This document shows positions 12,460-24,224 of a DNA stretch of 64,000 nt, piece by piece; position 1 is the stretch's first letter, and every line of letters starts with the position of its first letter. This DNA is from Paulownia fortunei (taxonomy: Eukaryota; Streptophyta; Magnoliopsida; Lamiales; Paulowniaceae), in contig CM033124.1 of the NCBI GenBank assembly GCA_019321725.1, forward strand, positions 10,292,001 to 10,356,000. Reading direction: 5' to 3'. Below the pieces are notes generated by a model. The model worked only from the letters and a program-made list of their open reading frames with translations. It was not told the origin of the DNA and did not search any database. Made by a program: the position numbers and the translations under genes.

Positions 12460-12544
12460 TTAGATGGTAATTTGGTTTTATTTTGAATAAAGGATTTAGA
12501 TATAAGTAAAAGATTCGGTACTATAAATCGATTATTGAAAAAAA

Positions 12545-12680
12545 AGTTAAACTCATTTTACTCTTTTACACAATAAGGTTGGTATTAATTATCATACTTT
12601 ATTAATAAAATTTTCAAATATCCTTTTAAATTAAAATAATTAATATTGATGGATGTATAGTATTTTACCCCTTCTACAGA
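12545..12680. repeat. Solo terminal segment related to the 12775-14196 element
   Basis: The sequence starting gttaaactcattttactctt, with later segments attaattatcata and aattaatattgatgg, resembles the terminal arms of the inverted-repeat element that begins about 100 bp further right. It probably represents one end of another copy. The rest of that copy was not identified. Confidence 0.5.
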
Positions 12681-12774
12681 AAATATCAATTAATTTAATT
12701 CCACATTTCTTCAATATTAACTTATTAAATAAATTAATTTTAAATTTTTAAATTAAATAAATAGCAAATATAAT

Positions 12775-14196
12775 GGGTTAAATATGCTTTACTCCTTGTA
12801 CTGTGGAGTAAGTATCAATAACTCCCCCCTATTAAAAAAATCTTTAAATAACTTCTTAAATTAAAAATGTTATATTAATGAAAAAAAAATACTCTTGAAC
12901 GAAGTAAAAGTACTAATTCATTTTTGTCCCTCTATGATAACATATATAGCACTTTAATTTGCTAACAAATTTTATTTAACACAAATTTGATTAAATAAAT
13001 TAGCCTTCAATTAAGTCGTTAGATAAATAGAAGAACATTATTATAATAGTATAAGAAGATACATTGAATTCAAAATTATATAGTTTAATTTTATATTACT
13101 ATCATCTTATATTTTTCTTTTTTCTTATTTAGAAAGTATCTCATTGTTTTTTTTTTTTTTCTTAACTCAAAAATCTTAGTTGCATTAATAGACATTTAAA
13201 AAAAAATTAACTTTTATTTTCTAATTTGGTACAGTTTCACAAATAATTAGGACAATTATTTAAGTATGCACACCCGCCTTATTTACATATAACATTATTA
13301 ATACAACTAGGGGAAAAAAGTAATACATCACTATTACATATAAAAAAATGTGGCGCATAAAAAGACATAAATATGTACATGTAATACTATAAATAGAAAT
13401 ATAAATAGCTTTATCACTTTATTTTAGTTAATAATACAATTTTAAAAAATAAAATTTTACTTTTACTAACAAAATGTATTATAACAATGAATAATGTAAA
13501 TTGATAATAGTAATAAGTAGAAATATGAATTAGTGTATTAATAGAAGTCTATGTATGTTAATTGCTAGGTGTTTATACAATTTAGTCTAAAATATTAATT
13601 TGTATGTAATTTAGAATTAGTTCAAGATTAATTTATTTAATGAGTAAGTACTAAATTTGAGGTACATTAGTGATATCATTCATAGGTATAAGTAATTCTA
13701 TTATGTAAATAAGTATGCATATAATAATATCTATTAATTAATCTAATTTTAATGTGTAGCTATTTATTTGTGAAAGTGCAATCAAAATTAAAATATTAAG
13801 AATTTTGAGTTTAAAAAATAAAAATCTACGAGATGCTTTATAGAGCAATATATATACATAAATAAGATGGTATAACTTTAAGTTTAATATTTTCTATACT
13901 ATTAAAATTATATTTTTTATTTATTTAATTTAAATTTAAAAGAAGTTTAATTTATTTAGTAAAGTTAGTATTAAGTAAAATTTGAAATTAAATTGATTGC
14001 TTGATTATAGAGGGGCAAATTACTACATAAATTATAATATAGATGGCAAAGTCAATTTTTCCCTTTACTTAGTTCAAGGATATTTTTTCCATCAATATTA
14101 ATTATTATAGTTTAAGGGGGTACATAGGTGAAGGTTTTATTAGTAGAGAGATAATTGATATCAACCCATAGTACAAAGGTAAAATGAATTTAATCC
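12775..14196. mobile_element. Inverted-repeat transposon, 1.42 kb, non-autonomous
   Basis: The left end (gggttaaatatgctttactc and following) and the reverse complement of the right end (ggattaaattcattttacct and following) align for about 130 bp. They share tttgtact(g/a)tg, a tatcaat(a/t)a segment, ccccct and a late gaac-aagtaaa motif. No transposase frame is present inside. Long TIRs without coding capacity suggest a Mutator-like or similar foldback element. I found no clear target duplication, so the superfamily is uncertain. Confidence 0.65.
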
Positions 14197-15767
14197 TTCG
14201 TTAAAAGATTGCACAAGCATATACCTTTAATTAGATGTTTTTTAAAATTATATTAACGCTATATCTTATTTTAAAAATAAATATTTGAGTATTTGAACAA
14301 AATAAAATTATGAAACAAGATGTTAAAAATGATAATTTTATGATTGTAAGAAAAATACTAAAAGAGTGTATTAAGATCTTAAAAATAACTTAAAAACTGT
14401 ATTTTTTTTAAAGATTTTATAAAATCCTTACGTCTTATTTTCGAAGCTTATAAACTATTCTTTTAAAAATTAGATACTTCAGAATATTTTACCAACTAAT
14501 TTGTTAACATGTTATAAAATGTTTTAAAAGGTTTATAAGTTATAAGATTTTAAAAAAAAATGACAAAAGTATTGTATATTATCTAAAAAGAAAAAAAAAA
14601 TGAGTACAAATTTAGAATGATTATCATGAAATTTCCCCAACTCGAGCATTCTATAGATATCCCAAACCAGGCCATCTGTCATATCACATAGATGCAATGT
14701 CACTTAGAGTTTTAGTCTAGTTGGTATGGTTTCAAATCATATAGATGAGAGTTGGAGAACTAGCTAACTTGATACAGTATCACTTCAAATTTTGACTTTA
14801 AAAAAAATAAAATCATATTGTCGACAACTTGATATTCGACTTTAAAATTTGAACCATTATACCATTTGAACTAATAGGCCAATTGAATCAGGTAAAAACT
14901 TGAATCAACCTAGCCTGATGTCCATCCCTACACTAAGCACAGAAGCCCCCAATGGAAATGAAGAAGAAGCAAATGAACAAAATATGTAATCCCGCAAATA
15001 TTTTTGCAAATTGATTTGGCTTAATTAGGCTCAATTGTTCTTCTTCCTTTGACTAATGTGTGCCATAAATTTCTTTATTATTTCTTCCAATCGAAGCTAA
15101 CACTAATACTCTCTTGTTATATAACCTATAGGTACACTTTGAATTGAGAAAATGGGTTTCAAGCTAATGGAAGCCCCTCAAGTTGAAGCTTCAGCCATGT
15201 GATCTATGGAGGTAACAGTCGATGTCTGGCTAAAGTCTGTAATACTCCTACAACCAAAATTTCTTCAAATGGAATATGACTTTATGTGTTGTATTAGGTC
15301 TCTGCTAAAAGTTAATTATGTCTCTTCTTCTTATTCTTGGCTTTTTAGCTTGCTGGAAGCTTTTGCTAGAGGAGATGTATCAACCATTACACCAATTCTG
15401 TCTCCCTGACTTTGTTGTGGACCATTATGCTATGTTTGGATCTCAGGTGAGAAAAAAGGAAAATGAAAAACAGAAAATATAAATCACATAACAATATCAT
15501 TTTAAGTGTGAAAAATATTTTTTTGTTTAGTATTTACCTTAATCCAAATATAGCCTTACTTTATATATTGTATACCTTGATTGATCTAATAGCTTTCGGT
15601 GTTGACAAAAACTATTCTACTTCTAAGATTTGAATTATTTTCTTGATAAAAGTAATAAATTTGAATTTGACCAAATTGTCCAAGAACCATTGGATTAGAG
15701 GGAACAACCTCCCATTATTTAAAAGTCTTAAATTATCGGTTGTAGCGCAACCCAATCCAGTCAAGAA
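14197..15767. other. Intergenic, nothing recognised
   Basis: AT-rich sequence with short open frames only. No splice-joined coding series or RNA gene was recognised on either strand. Confidence 0.5.
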
Positions 15768-15772
15768 CTTAT

Positions 15773-16526
15773 TGTAACACAAATTTTTTTATTTGTAAAA
15801 ATTATAAATTAAAAAAATAATATATATAAAATTTTATTGAATTATTAAATATGTAGATACAATCTCCATTAATTGTCTGATTCTTTTTTTAAAAAATATT
15901 GACTTTGTGGATTTGTTAACTTTTTAATAGAATCGACCATTTGATCTCCTCCAAATTTGACTGTCATTCGATAATGTTAATTCGAATGTTTAAAGACTTA
16001 ATATCGAATTAAATGTTATAATTTTGATGACTTTCATGATGTACGTCTTGTTTTTCACCTAAAACACTGTGGATCCTCCTTGAATTTGATGGACTTGGAT
16101 TAAAAAAACTTACTCCTAACACTTTTCTTGCTTGAACTTCTTCTTCTCCTTAACTTGTGTTTAACTTTTTGGAGATAACCCCTATTTATACTTGTAGAAT
16201 GAGAGTTTTTGTCATTTTTACTTGATAACATATGAGGATTTGATTGATTATTCATGATTTGATAAACTTTTACTGTTTTAATCATAAGATGTGATTTGAA
16301 TTACTAAAATATTGATATTCACTTTCATAATTTGCAAGATACGATCTTTATTGTCAAACTATTATAATTTGACACATCGTAATATTTAATTTATTTATCA
16401 ATAAAATATCTTATTTAATTTGGAATTCAATGATAATTTTAAAAAAAATTAAAAATATAAATTTGATAAATTTAAATATATTATACATGTCAATGCATAA
16501 TTGGCTACAAATTTTTCGTGTCTACA
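15773..16526 (-). repeat. LTR (3' LTR in element orientation)
   Basis: It starts tgtaacacaaat and ends cgtgtctaca on the plus strand, giving TG...CA termini. It aligns throughout with the right LTR, for example gtagatacaatct(c/t)ca and tttgtggattt(g). The minus-strand polypurine tract lies immediately at 16527-16537. Confidence 0.88.
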
Positions 16527-16639
16527 AATGCCCCCTCGAAATTTGTTCGTATGCATTTGTTTTGACAGATGCAAAAAGTGAATGAGTGTTGAACTCTTTT
16601 ATCAAGAAAATCAAGTTACAAGAGTTCAATTGAACTTAT

Positions 16640-17490
16640 TTGGAACATAAAAATAGTTTAAACTCATATCGATAAGTTTTTTTGTTAAATTGATTGAAAC
16701 TTGTAAACAGTTTATCCTCATATTAAGGAATTCTCCAATTGAGTTGATTTAAATTTGTAGATAGTTTATTCTCATGTCAAAGAATTCTTCAATTGAGTTG
16801 ATTTGAATTTGTAGATAATTTATCCTCATATTAAGAAAACTTGAATTTGAATTTGTTAAATAGTTTATACTCGTATCAAAGAGTCTTGAATTTGAATTTG
16901 TTAGATAGTTTATACTCATATCAAAAAGTCTTTATTTAAATTTGATATTTGCAGATAGTTTATACTCGTATCAAGTAATCTTGAATTTGAATTTGTTTGA
17001 GAGTTTATACTCGTACCAATGAGTATTCATTTGAATTTCAATTTGTTAGATAGTTTATACGCGTATCAAAGAGTTTTTATTTGAATTTGCAAATAGTTAT
17101 ACTCGTATCAAGAAATATTGAATTTGAATTTGTTAGATAATTATACTCGTATCAATAAGTATTCATTTGAATTTGTTACATAGTTTACACTCATATCAAT
17201 GAGTTTTCATTTAAATTTGACTTCTAGACCTTTTATACCTATGTCAAGAAGTGTTACTGACAGTTTATACTCTTATCAATGAGTACTTGAGAGGACTTCA
17301 ATTTGAAAATTTTAGATAGTTTATGCTCGTACCTAGAAACATTGCTAACAATTTATGCTATTATGGAGGAGCACTTGAGATGACTTCTTTTAGATAATTA
17401 TGCTCCTATCTATGAGCATTACTGACAGTTTATCTTGAGAGGACTTCAATTTGAAAATTTTAGATAGTTTATACTCGTATTTAGGAGAAT
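16640..17490. repeat. Diverged tandem array inside the gag-only LTR element
   Basis: More than a dozen diverged units of roughly 45-65 bp each contain a core resembling agtttatactcgtatcaa, separated by gaatttgaatttgtta-type spacers. The array lies between gag and the 3' LTR, where pol would sit in an autonomous element. It is full of stops in all frames and is therefore not a coding region now. Confidence 0.8.
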
Positions 17491-17499
17491 TGGAAAGTC

Positions 17500-18260
17500 G
17501 AAGTCAGTAATTATTGCATATGATATTGCATCTTCTTCATCTTCATTATCATTTATATCACTTGGGTATTTTTATTTATCAAAATTCATGTTTATCTCAA
17601 TAGCATGTGCATGAGTTGCTAATTTTTCAAAAGTTTTTGGTTTAATTCCTTGAAGTATATAGTAAAGACCCCAATACATTCCTTGAATGTATATTTCAAT
17701 CGCAGAAGTTTCTGACAAAATATCTTTACACTTCAAATATATATTTCTCCAATTATAGATATATCAAAGCATGGGCTCATCTTCCTTTTATCTTAAGTTA
17801 GCAAGTTCGATCATACTAACAATACGATGGGTATTATAAAAGTGATTGAATAACTCTTGTTCCAATTGCTCCTAAGTACCAATTGAGTTTGCCTCTAGGT
17901 CAGTGTACCAATCAAATGCATTTCCCATCAATAAGCGAAAAAATTGATTAAGCAAGCAGTCCCCATGTGTTTTAGTATTTTTGCACGTCTCAATAAAATA
18001 AGCTATATGTTACTTTGGGTTTCCTTTGTCATCAAATTACTGAAATTTTGGGGGTTGGTAGTCAACTGACATCTTCAAATTGTCAATTCTCTTAGTGTAT
18101 GGTTTGACATAAATCAAAGATAATTTAGAACTTTCATTGAATTTGTCATTGATAGTCCCCATGATAAACTCTTTCAGATGGTTAACAGGAATTAACCCAT
18201 CAGATAAAATTTACAACTCTTTCTCCACAGCTTCTTTCTTGCTTTGCCCCCAGTAGTAGT
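17500..18260 (-). pseudogene. Gypsy-type gag (Retrotrans_gag-like), decayed
   Basis: Minus-strand reading gives KPYTKRIDNLKMSVDYQPPK, then [91 protein letters not shown] and [20 protein letters not shown]. This is the familiar plant gypsy gag order (WYTDLE, EFLNRFYSTRR-like, CKDRLSE-like, [22 protein letters not shown]). Several single-base stops interrupt it (for example after PPKFQ and after LANLR). No zinc knuckle or protease follows. The gene would have made the structural protein of retrotransposon particles. Confidence 0.82.
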
Positions 18261-18309
18261 AGAAATTTGATTGGCAATGTCATAATATCATATTTTCTTG
18301 CCACCTCAT

Positions 18310-18750
18310 GCTTGAATTTTGGAGTAGTGATTTCATGGCTTGACAACACACTATCTTATCTTACCCCCTTATGCTTGTGTTTTGGAGTGATAGTTTTATG
18401 GCTCGACAAAATACCATCTTGGCTTGCCCCCTTATGCTTGTATTTTGGAGTGGTGGCTTTATGGCTTGATAAAATACCATCTTTTTTTGCCCCCTCATGC
18501 TTGTATTTTAGAGTGATGGTTTCATGGTTAGATAAAACACCATCTTCTTTTGTCCCGTCATGCTTGTATTTTGGAGTGGTGGCTTCATGATTCGTCAACA
18601 CAATATCTCGGCTTGCTCCCTTATGCTTGTATTTTGGAGTGGTTGTTTCATAGGTTGACAAAACACCATCTTCTTTTGCTCCCTCATACTTGTGTTTTGG
18701 AGTGGTAGCTTCAGAACTTTACAAAATATTATCTTCTTTTGCCCCATCAT
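18310..18750 (-). repeat. Seven 63-bp tandem repeats encoding a 21-aa unit
   Basis: Exactly seven units of 63 bp (441 bp in total) start at 18310 and end at 18750. In the minus-strand frame each encodes 21 residues of the form KYKH-G(A/T)-DG(I/V)-LS-H(K/E)-TTP. The period is a multiple of three and the copies vary mostly at single bases, suggesting expansion under coding constraint. The array lies upstream of the gag domain in the LTR element. Units are now broken by occasional stops and one frameshift near 18600-18660. Confidence 0.88.
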
Positions 18751-18889
18751 GCCTCGTGAGATAAGAAATTTGACATTTGTGAAGTTGGAGTAATTGTCCT
18801 TCATCTTCATTTGAATTTCGAATTTGATTTGAAAAAAATATGAGAGGTAGAGATTGTCCTACTGAACATGCCAGAAATTTATAACATAA

Positions 18890-19634
18890 ATTTATTTATT
18901 TGCAAAAATTACAAATAAGAAAAATAGTACAAATAAAGTTTTATTGAATTTTATTAAATATGTAGATACAATCTTCACTGATCATCTGATTCTTCTCTTT
19001 AAGAACATTGACTTTGTGGATTTGGTAACTTTTTAATAGAATCGACCCTCCGATCTCCTCTAAATTTGATTTATCCGTCGATAACGTTAATTCGAAGGTT
19101 TAACAACTTAATATCGAATTAAACGTCATAATTTTAATGGCCTGCCCAATGAACATCTTGTTTTTTTACTTAGAATACTATAGATCCTCCTTGAATTTGA
19201 TAGACTTGGGTTTAGAAAACTTTTTTTAACATATTTTTTGTTTGGACTTTTTTTTTTTTCAACTTGTATTTAATTTTTTGGTAATGACTCCTATTTATAC
19301 TTGTAGAATGAACACTCTTGCTATTTTTACTTGATGACATATGAGGATTTGATTGACTTTTAATAATTTAATTAACATTTAATGTATTAATCACAAAATG
19401 TGATTTGAATTACTAAAATATTTGTATTTATTTTCATAATCTGCGACAAACGATCTTTATTGCCAAACTATTATAATTTGACACACGATAATATTTAATT
19501 TATTTATCAATAAAATATCTTATTTAATTTGAAATTCAATGATAATTACAAAATAAATAAAAATATAAAATTAATAAATTAAAATATATTACACGTGTCA
19601 TTACATAATTGAGTGAAAAATTTTCATGTCTACA
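18890..19634 (-). repeat. LTR (5' LTR in element orientation)
   Basis: It aligns with the left LTR from tataacataaattt to tcatgtctaca. The expected terminal TG is mutated to TA at its inner end. The adjoining interior sequence on the minus strand (ttctggcatg) is where a primer-binding site should be, but I cannot assign the tRNA. Confidence 0.83.
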
Positions 19635-19639
19635 CTTAT

Positions 19640-21440
19640 GAGTACTTGAAATTATTTGACGTGGCTAGTAGAAAACAATGGCAAGATATGAATAGAGAAA
19701 GTGTTTGAACTTCCTTCAGATCACCATTGTTTGACGTTTGAATATATTAGAATTTGTGGAACGACTACGGTATATGAGACTATACCGAAAGATTTGCTAC
19801 GAGAAACCACTGCTTTCCACATATCTTTATTTTTTGCGATCTTGATGTGTGCCCGTGTTTAATGACGTTTTTATAGAAGGAAATAAATAACTGTATTTAT
19901 CTAGTTTGAATTTTGGAGATCCTTCGTTTAAGAGAGATTATGATATTTTACCTTTAATATTTAATTTGATTTAATATTTCGCCTTTTGTATTTGGTTTGA
20001 CATTGTATACCATGCATAAATATTCATAGGTACAATGAGAAAATATATATATATATATATAGGCAATATTTTTCTTAAATCATATACTGTAAACTTTTTA
20101 GTTAAATACAAACACATATTGTTATAATTGCACTAGAGATGAGATATGACAAAACAAATTGTGCAATTGAAGCTAAGCAAATCGTACACTTTGGTAAACA
20201 AGAGGGCTCGTTCTTGACTAGGCAGAACAGTATTATATTTGGTTGATCAAAATTAATTAATTATTTTTCTATTTATTTTTTAACAAAATAGAATATCTCT
20301 TTTATTCAATCATGGGGCAAAAATTATCGGGGAATTTTGGATTTCTAGTTACATATTGGTTCCATCGAAAAGAAAAAAGGGACTAAAAAAAATTGTATTG
20401 TACGTAGTTAGTCAGCTGCGGCATTTTCATCTTTCCGTGGCAAAAAATTATTTTTTTCCATTAGAAATTTAGTCAATATCTTCTAATAATTCAGCAATAA
20501 TGGGATGAGGCACTTGTTAGCAGGACCTCTCGCTGGTACAAGGGAATAAAAAAGTAGACTCAGTTTCAATTTTATATTTAATACGCTTAAAATTTTAGCT
20601 AATTCAATAACTTCCCGAAGCCCCCCAAATTTATACAATAATGTTAGGTCATTTTTAAATGGTATGTCAACATTAATTAGATGAAATTCATAAGTGTAAT
20701 ATGTAGAAGACTCAAGTTGTCAAAAAATGGGCAGATTAGCTACATTAAACTACGTGACCAAATTCTTGTAATTGCACTTTTGAAATTGTATTTATTTTCA
20801 TTTTTTTGACGTAACATTAAAAACTAATTATTAGAACCATTCCATGTAAAGAATGATAATCTAAACAAAGTTTATGCTCAATAATAATTAACTTAAAAAA
20901 TTTATTATATTCGAATGACTGGCAATTAGTCTACAGTGAAGTCCATAACTAATCAATTAAACAAACAAAAATGTTATATGCATTTCATATGTATAAGAAT
21001 TTGCTACCAAATCTTCCCATTAAGTAAAGGGTTGTATGGTTGTCGTACTTGGAGAAACGTAAAGATTTTTGCTTGTTTGTTTTTTTTAAAAGAAAAAAGA
21101 AAAATATGCGGGATTTAAAAAAAAATGTAGAAACAAGTTTAATTTCAAGTGGTATTCTTACAAGTAGAAATGTAAATATTATTAGTCTATTATTTTAAAA
21201 GATATAAAAGCTAATGCAGATAATATTATGTAAATATTCCTATCCCTTGATCTTTTTTATTTGTATATTATTATTACTATTAATATCATTATTATTATTA
21301 TTATTAATATTATTATTATATCTTTGGTGCTTGTGGCTGGGAAACATTCCCAAGTTATTTGCTTGCTTGCTTTCATTGCACAAAGCCTTGAGAAGAAAGA
21401 AGTGTACTTTACCCGGTTCGAATTGATGCTGTGGTAAAAT
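19640..21440. other. Intergenic, nothing recognised
   Basis: AT-rich intergenic sequence with a short TA run near 20046-20061 and an ATT-type microsatellite near 21260-21320. No coding series was recognised. Confidence 0.5.
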
Positions 21441-21441
21441 A

Positions 21442-21593
21442 TTTGAAATATTTTTTAAAGAATTAAGAATTTGATTCTCCAAAAATTACTTTGGCCCTGT
21501 TGGTGTATTTGATAATGTTTGAAATATTTTTTAAAGAATTAAGAATTTGATTCTCCAAAAATTACTTTGGCCCTGTTGGTGTATTTGATAATG
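21442..21593. repeat. Exact 76-bp tandem duplication
   Basis: Units 21442-21517 and 21518-21593 appear identical, including tttgaaatattttttaaaga and tttggccctgttggtgtatt. The identity implies a recent event. The DNA is non-coding. Confidence 0.9.
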
Positions 21594-24220
21594 GATGAGT
21601 TTATAGATCCTATTTTTAAGTCTCATATAGGGTGAGTGACTGTATCATAGTAAGAGTTATCATTGAATGTTTAATTTAATTGTGGGTAAACTATTGCCAC
21701 ATCAATATTTATTAATAATTAAAATAAAAAAAAATCATTCAACCTCAAAATTAATTAATTAAAACGTTGATAACTAAGTTAATAAAAACAAATGTGAATA
21801 TTTAATATATCTTCTCCAATGCCCATAAAGTGGCCCGTAATGCAATGAGATATTAATTAGTATTTGTCGTTTTTCATTATTTTATTTATATATGCAGATA
21901 CATCCCCTTTCAGCAATTGAACCAAGAAAGTCCTCAATCAATCAGTGCCATATGTTCATCTATTCAATCTGTTTGACTTTTTGTCTTTCTTTTTTATTTA
22001 TTTTTTATTTTTTATTTAGTTGAATTAAACCCAAAGTTAGGATGGGAAAGTAGGTGCATCTATGGTAAAGCAACTTTTTATTAGTACTTTTTTGTCTTCT
22101 TTTGATGCTTTTAATATTGTTCTTATTTTCTTACATTCATAATCATATGTGACTTGTGACTTGTGACTTGTGACTTGTGCTAATTAGGGAATCCACAGTC
22201 ATAAAAGAATAATAATAATAATAATAATAATAATAGCGATGTGATGTTAATTGATGGTATTAGAGTTACAATTTGATGTGTATTAAAAAATGATAACTTA
22301 TATCGTAATAATAATTTTTATAAATTTAATAATAATAAAAATTATACATAAATTGTCAATATCACTTACGATTAGTGAAAAATATATAATAATGCATTAT
22401 TAATAATTATTGTTGTCGTTGAATTTCCGTTAGGCTTAATATCAATATTGACTATTTAAATAAAAAATTTTATATTATGATAAAATTGATTATAATCATA
22501 TGAAAATTCTTATCACTTAATTTATATAATTAATGAAAATTTATAATCATATAAAAATTCTTACCACTTAATTCATATAATTAATGAAAATTTTGATATA
22601 ATTATTTAACATCTTATCATGAATAATATTTTTTTCTTGTAGTCAGTTCCAAAAGACAGAGGATCAGATTGGAACATTCATAGAGTACATTAGGACAATA
22701 ATGAAAACGAGTGATTCTTGCCCAATTTCAGAACCGCTGAGTCAAAATCAACGACAACTCTACTCCACCATTCCCGAACAAATCAAGATAAAAACAGGGG
22801 TAGGGGTCTATTTATTTGCTTACTGCTCTAAGCCTCTTTCTTTGGGCCAAATAAGGTTATTATTAGATATTTTTAATAGGTTAAGTTAGGGTGGTTCTAG
22901 AATATTGGATTGCATGTAAGAGATTTTAATTCCATTAAATCATAAGAAAAATTCAAATACTTAACAAACATGCAAGTAAACTTAAATACTCAACCCAACT
23001 AGATTTTTTTTTCTTCCTATCTAAGCCACTGTATATGTGAATGCAAAGTTTCTTCCCTTTCTGGAGACAAAGTTATGTTTTTAAATTCATAGTATCGAAC
23101 TTTCCGTGAAAAAAAAAAAAAAAATCAAAGAATTTGCCAGGCTGTTGAAAAAGACATTGTCAAAAACTTGGTATTATTTTGGGCCTATTTTCATTCCTAA
23201 TTAATTCTATCATGATAAAATCAAATATATATTTTGTTTTTTTATATATTTTTTTTAATAATACACATATTTATCAAATTATTCAATATTTGACTCAAAA
23301 GTAATTATTAAAAGTTCATTTGAGTTCGATTCGTTAACTTAACAAACCAAACTATAACACATGTTTTCGTTCGATAAAATCTCAAACTTGATTCGAACTC
23401 GATTTGACTAGTAAAAAAAAAAATATATGAAAAAAAGCAAGTTGATCGAATTCCATTCGTATTCGACTCGATTAAATTAGAATTCGTTCAAGTTCGATTC
23501 GATTAATTATCAAATCAAATTCAAATACAATTTTTTAAGTTCGATTAAAAAATCAAACAAATTTAAACAGTAATATATTTGAATTAATTTGATTCGTTTA
23601 CACCTCTAAATACATTCTCTTAAAAAGTATTTTCCCAAAAAAGAAACAAAAAACAATACAAAATAAAACTGAACTATTTTTTAAGAATTAAAAGTAAAAA
23701 AAAGAAGACACCAAACAAAGAATGCTATTGTTTCATAATCTGAATCAGATGATTAAACATTGTACGTAGAAAAACATTTTCCTTTCTATTTTTTTATTTT
23801 TTTATTTTTTGTTTAAGTTGTTCATAGATCAACGGCCGCCTAACTTGGATTAAAGAAAAAGAGAAGTCGTATACTATCACGAGAGCTTTCGCTGTCTGAA
23901 ATATTTAACTTTTTAGATGATATCTTCTTTTTCTTGCTGTCTGATTTCGTAGCTGCTGTTTTTATCTATTCACTTTTTCTAGACCATCTTTTTTTTCCCT
24001 CACTTTTAGTAATCTGTCACGGAACTTTGTGGCCTTGTCTGTACGCAAGTTTTGATATTTTTTTGCTGTGTGTTTTTTTACCATAAAAATGTTAAAAAGT
24101 TTTATTTTGTTATAGTAATGAATTTTATAAATTTAATAATAATAAGAATTATGTTAAATTGATGTTGTTAATAATGGTGGCGCATGAATTATATTTTAAT
24201 TGTTATTATTGGCAGTTAAC
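21594..24220. other. Intergenic with simple repeats
   Basis: No gene recognised. It contains four copies of gtgactt (about 22147-22180), a TAA/AAT microsatellite (about 22207-22235) and a 54-bp diverged tandem duplication near 22495-22600 (the word aaaattctta(t/c)cacttaat appears twice). Confidence 0.55.
23290..23612 (-). repeat. Dispersed repeat with GTAAACGAATC terminus, copy A
   Basis: On the minus strand the right end reads tagaggtgtaaacgaatc, followed by Gly/Arg-codon-like gaattcgaat repeats. The same terminus occurs at about 27367 (plus) and 34985 (minus). Such ends resemble small hAT-type elements in plants, but this is inference from the terminal motif. Confidence 0.4.
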
Positions 24221-24224
24221 AACA

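Larger units (their letters stand above)
15773..19634 (-). mobile_element. Gag-only LTR retrotransposon (gypsy-type, TR-GAG-like)
   Basis: Two LTRs (15773-16526 and 18890-19634) flank a 2.36-kb interior. The element is bordered by a perfect 5-bp target duplication, cttat (15768-15772 and 19635-19639). Orientation is minus: a purine tract (gagggggcatt) directly precedes the left LTR on the minus strand, and gag reads leftwards. In transcriptional order the interior holds seven 63-bp repeats, a gypsy-type gag domain, an array of diverged repeats and the purine tract. No protease, reverse transcriptase, RNase H or integrase was recognised. The LTRs differ at many sites, and the right LTR begins TA instead of TG, so the insertion is old. 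The structure fits a non-autonomous element mobilised in trans. Confidence 0.88.

Noticed and set aside
18310..18750. Regular repeats that might suggest a CRISPR array
   Set aside because: The units are contiguous 63-bp tandem copies without spacers, in a plant retroelement, and they keep a coding frame.
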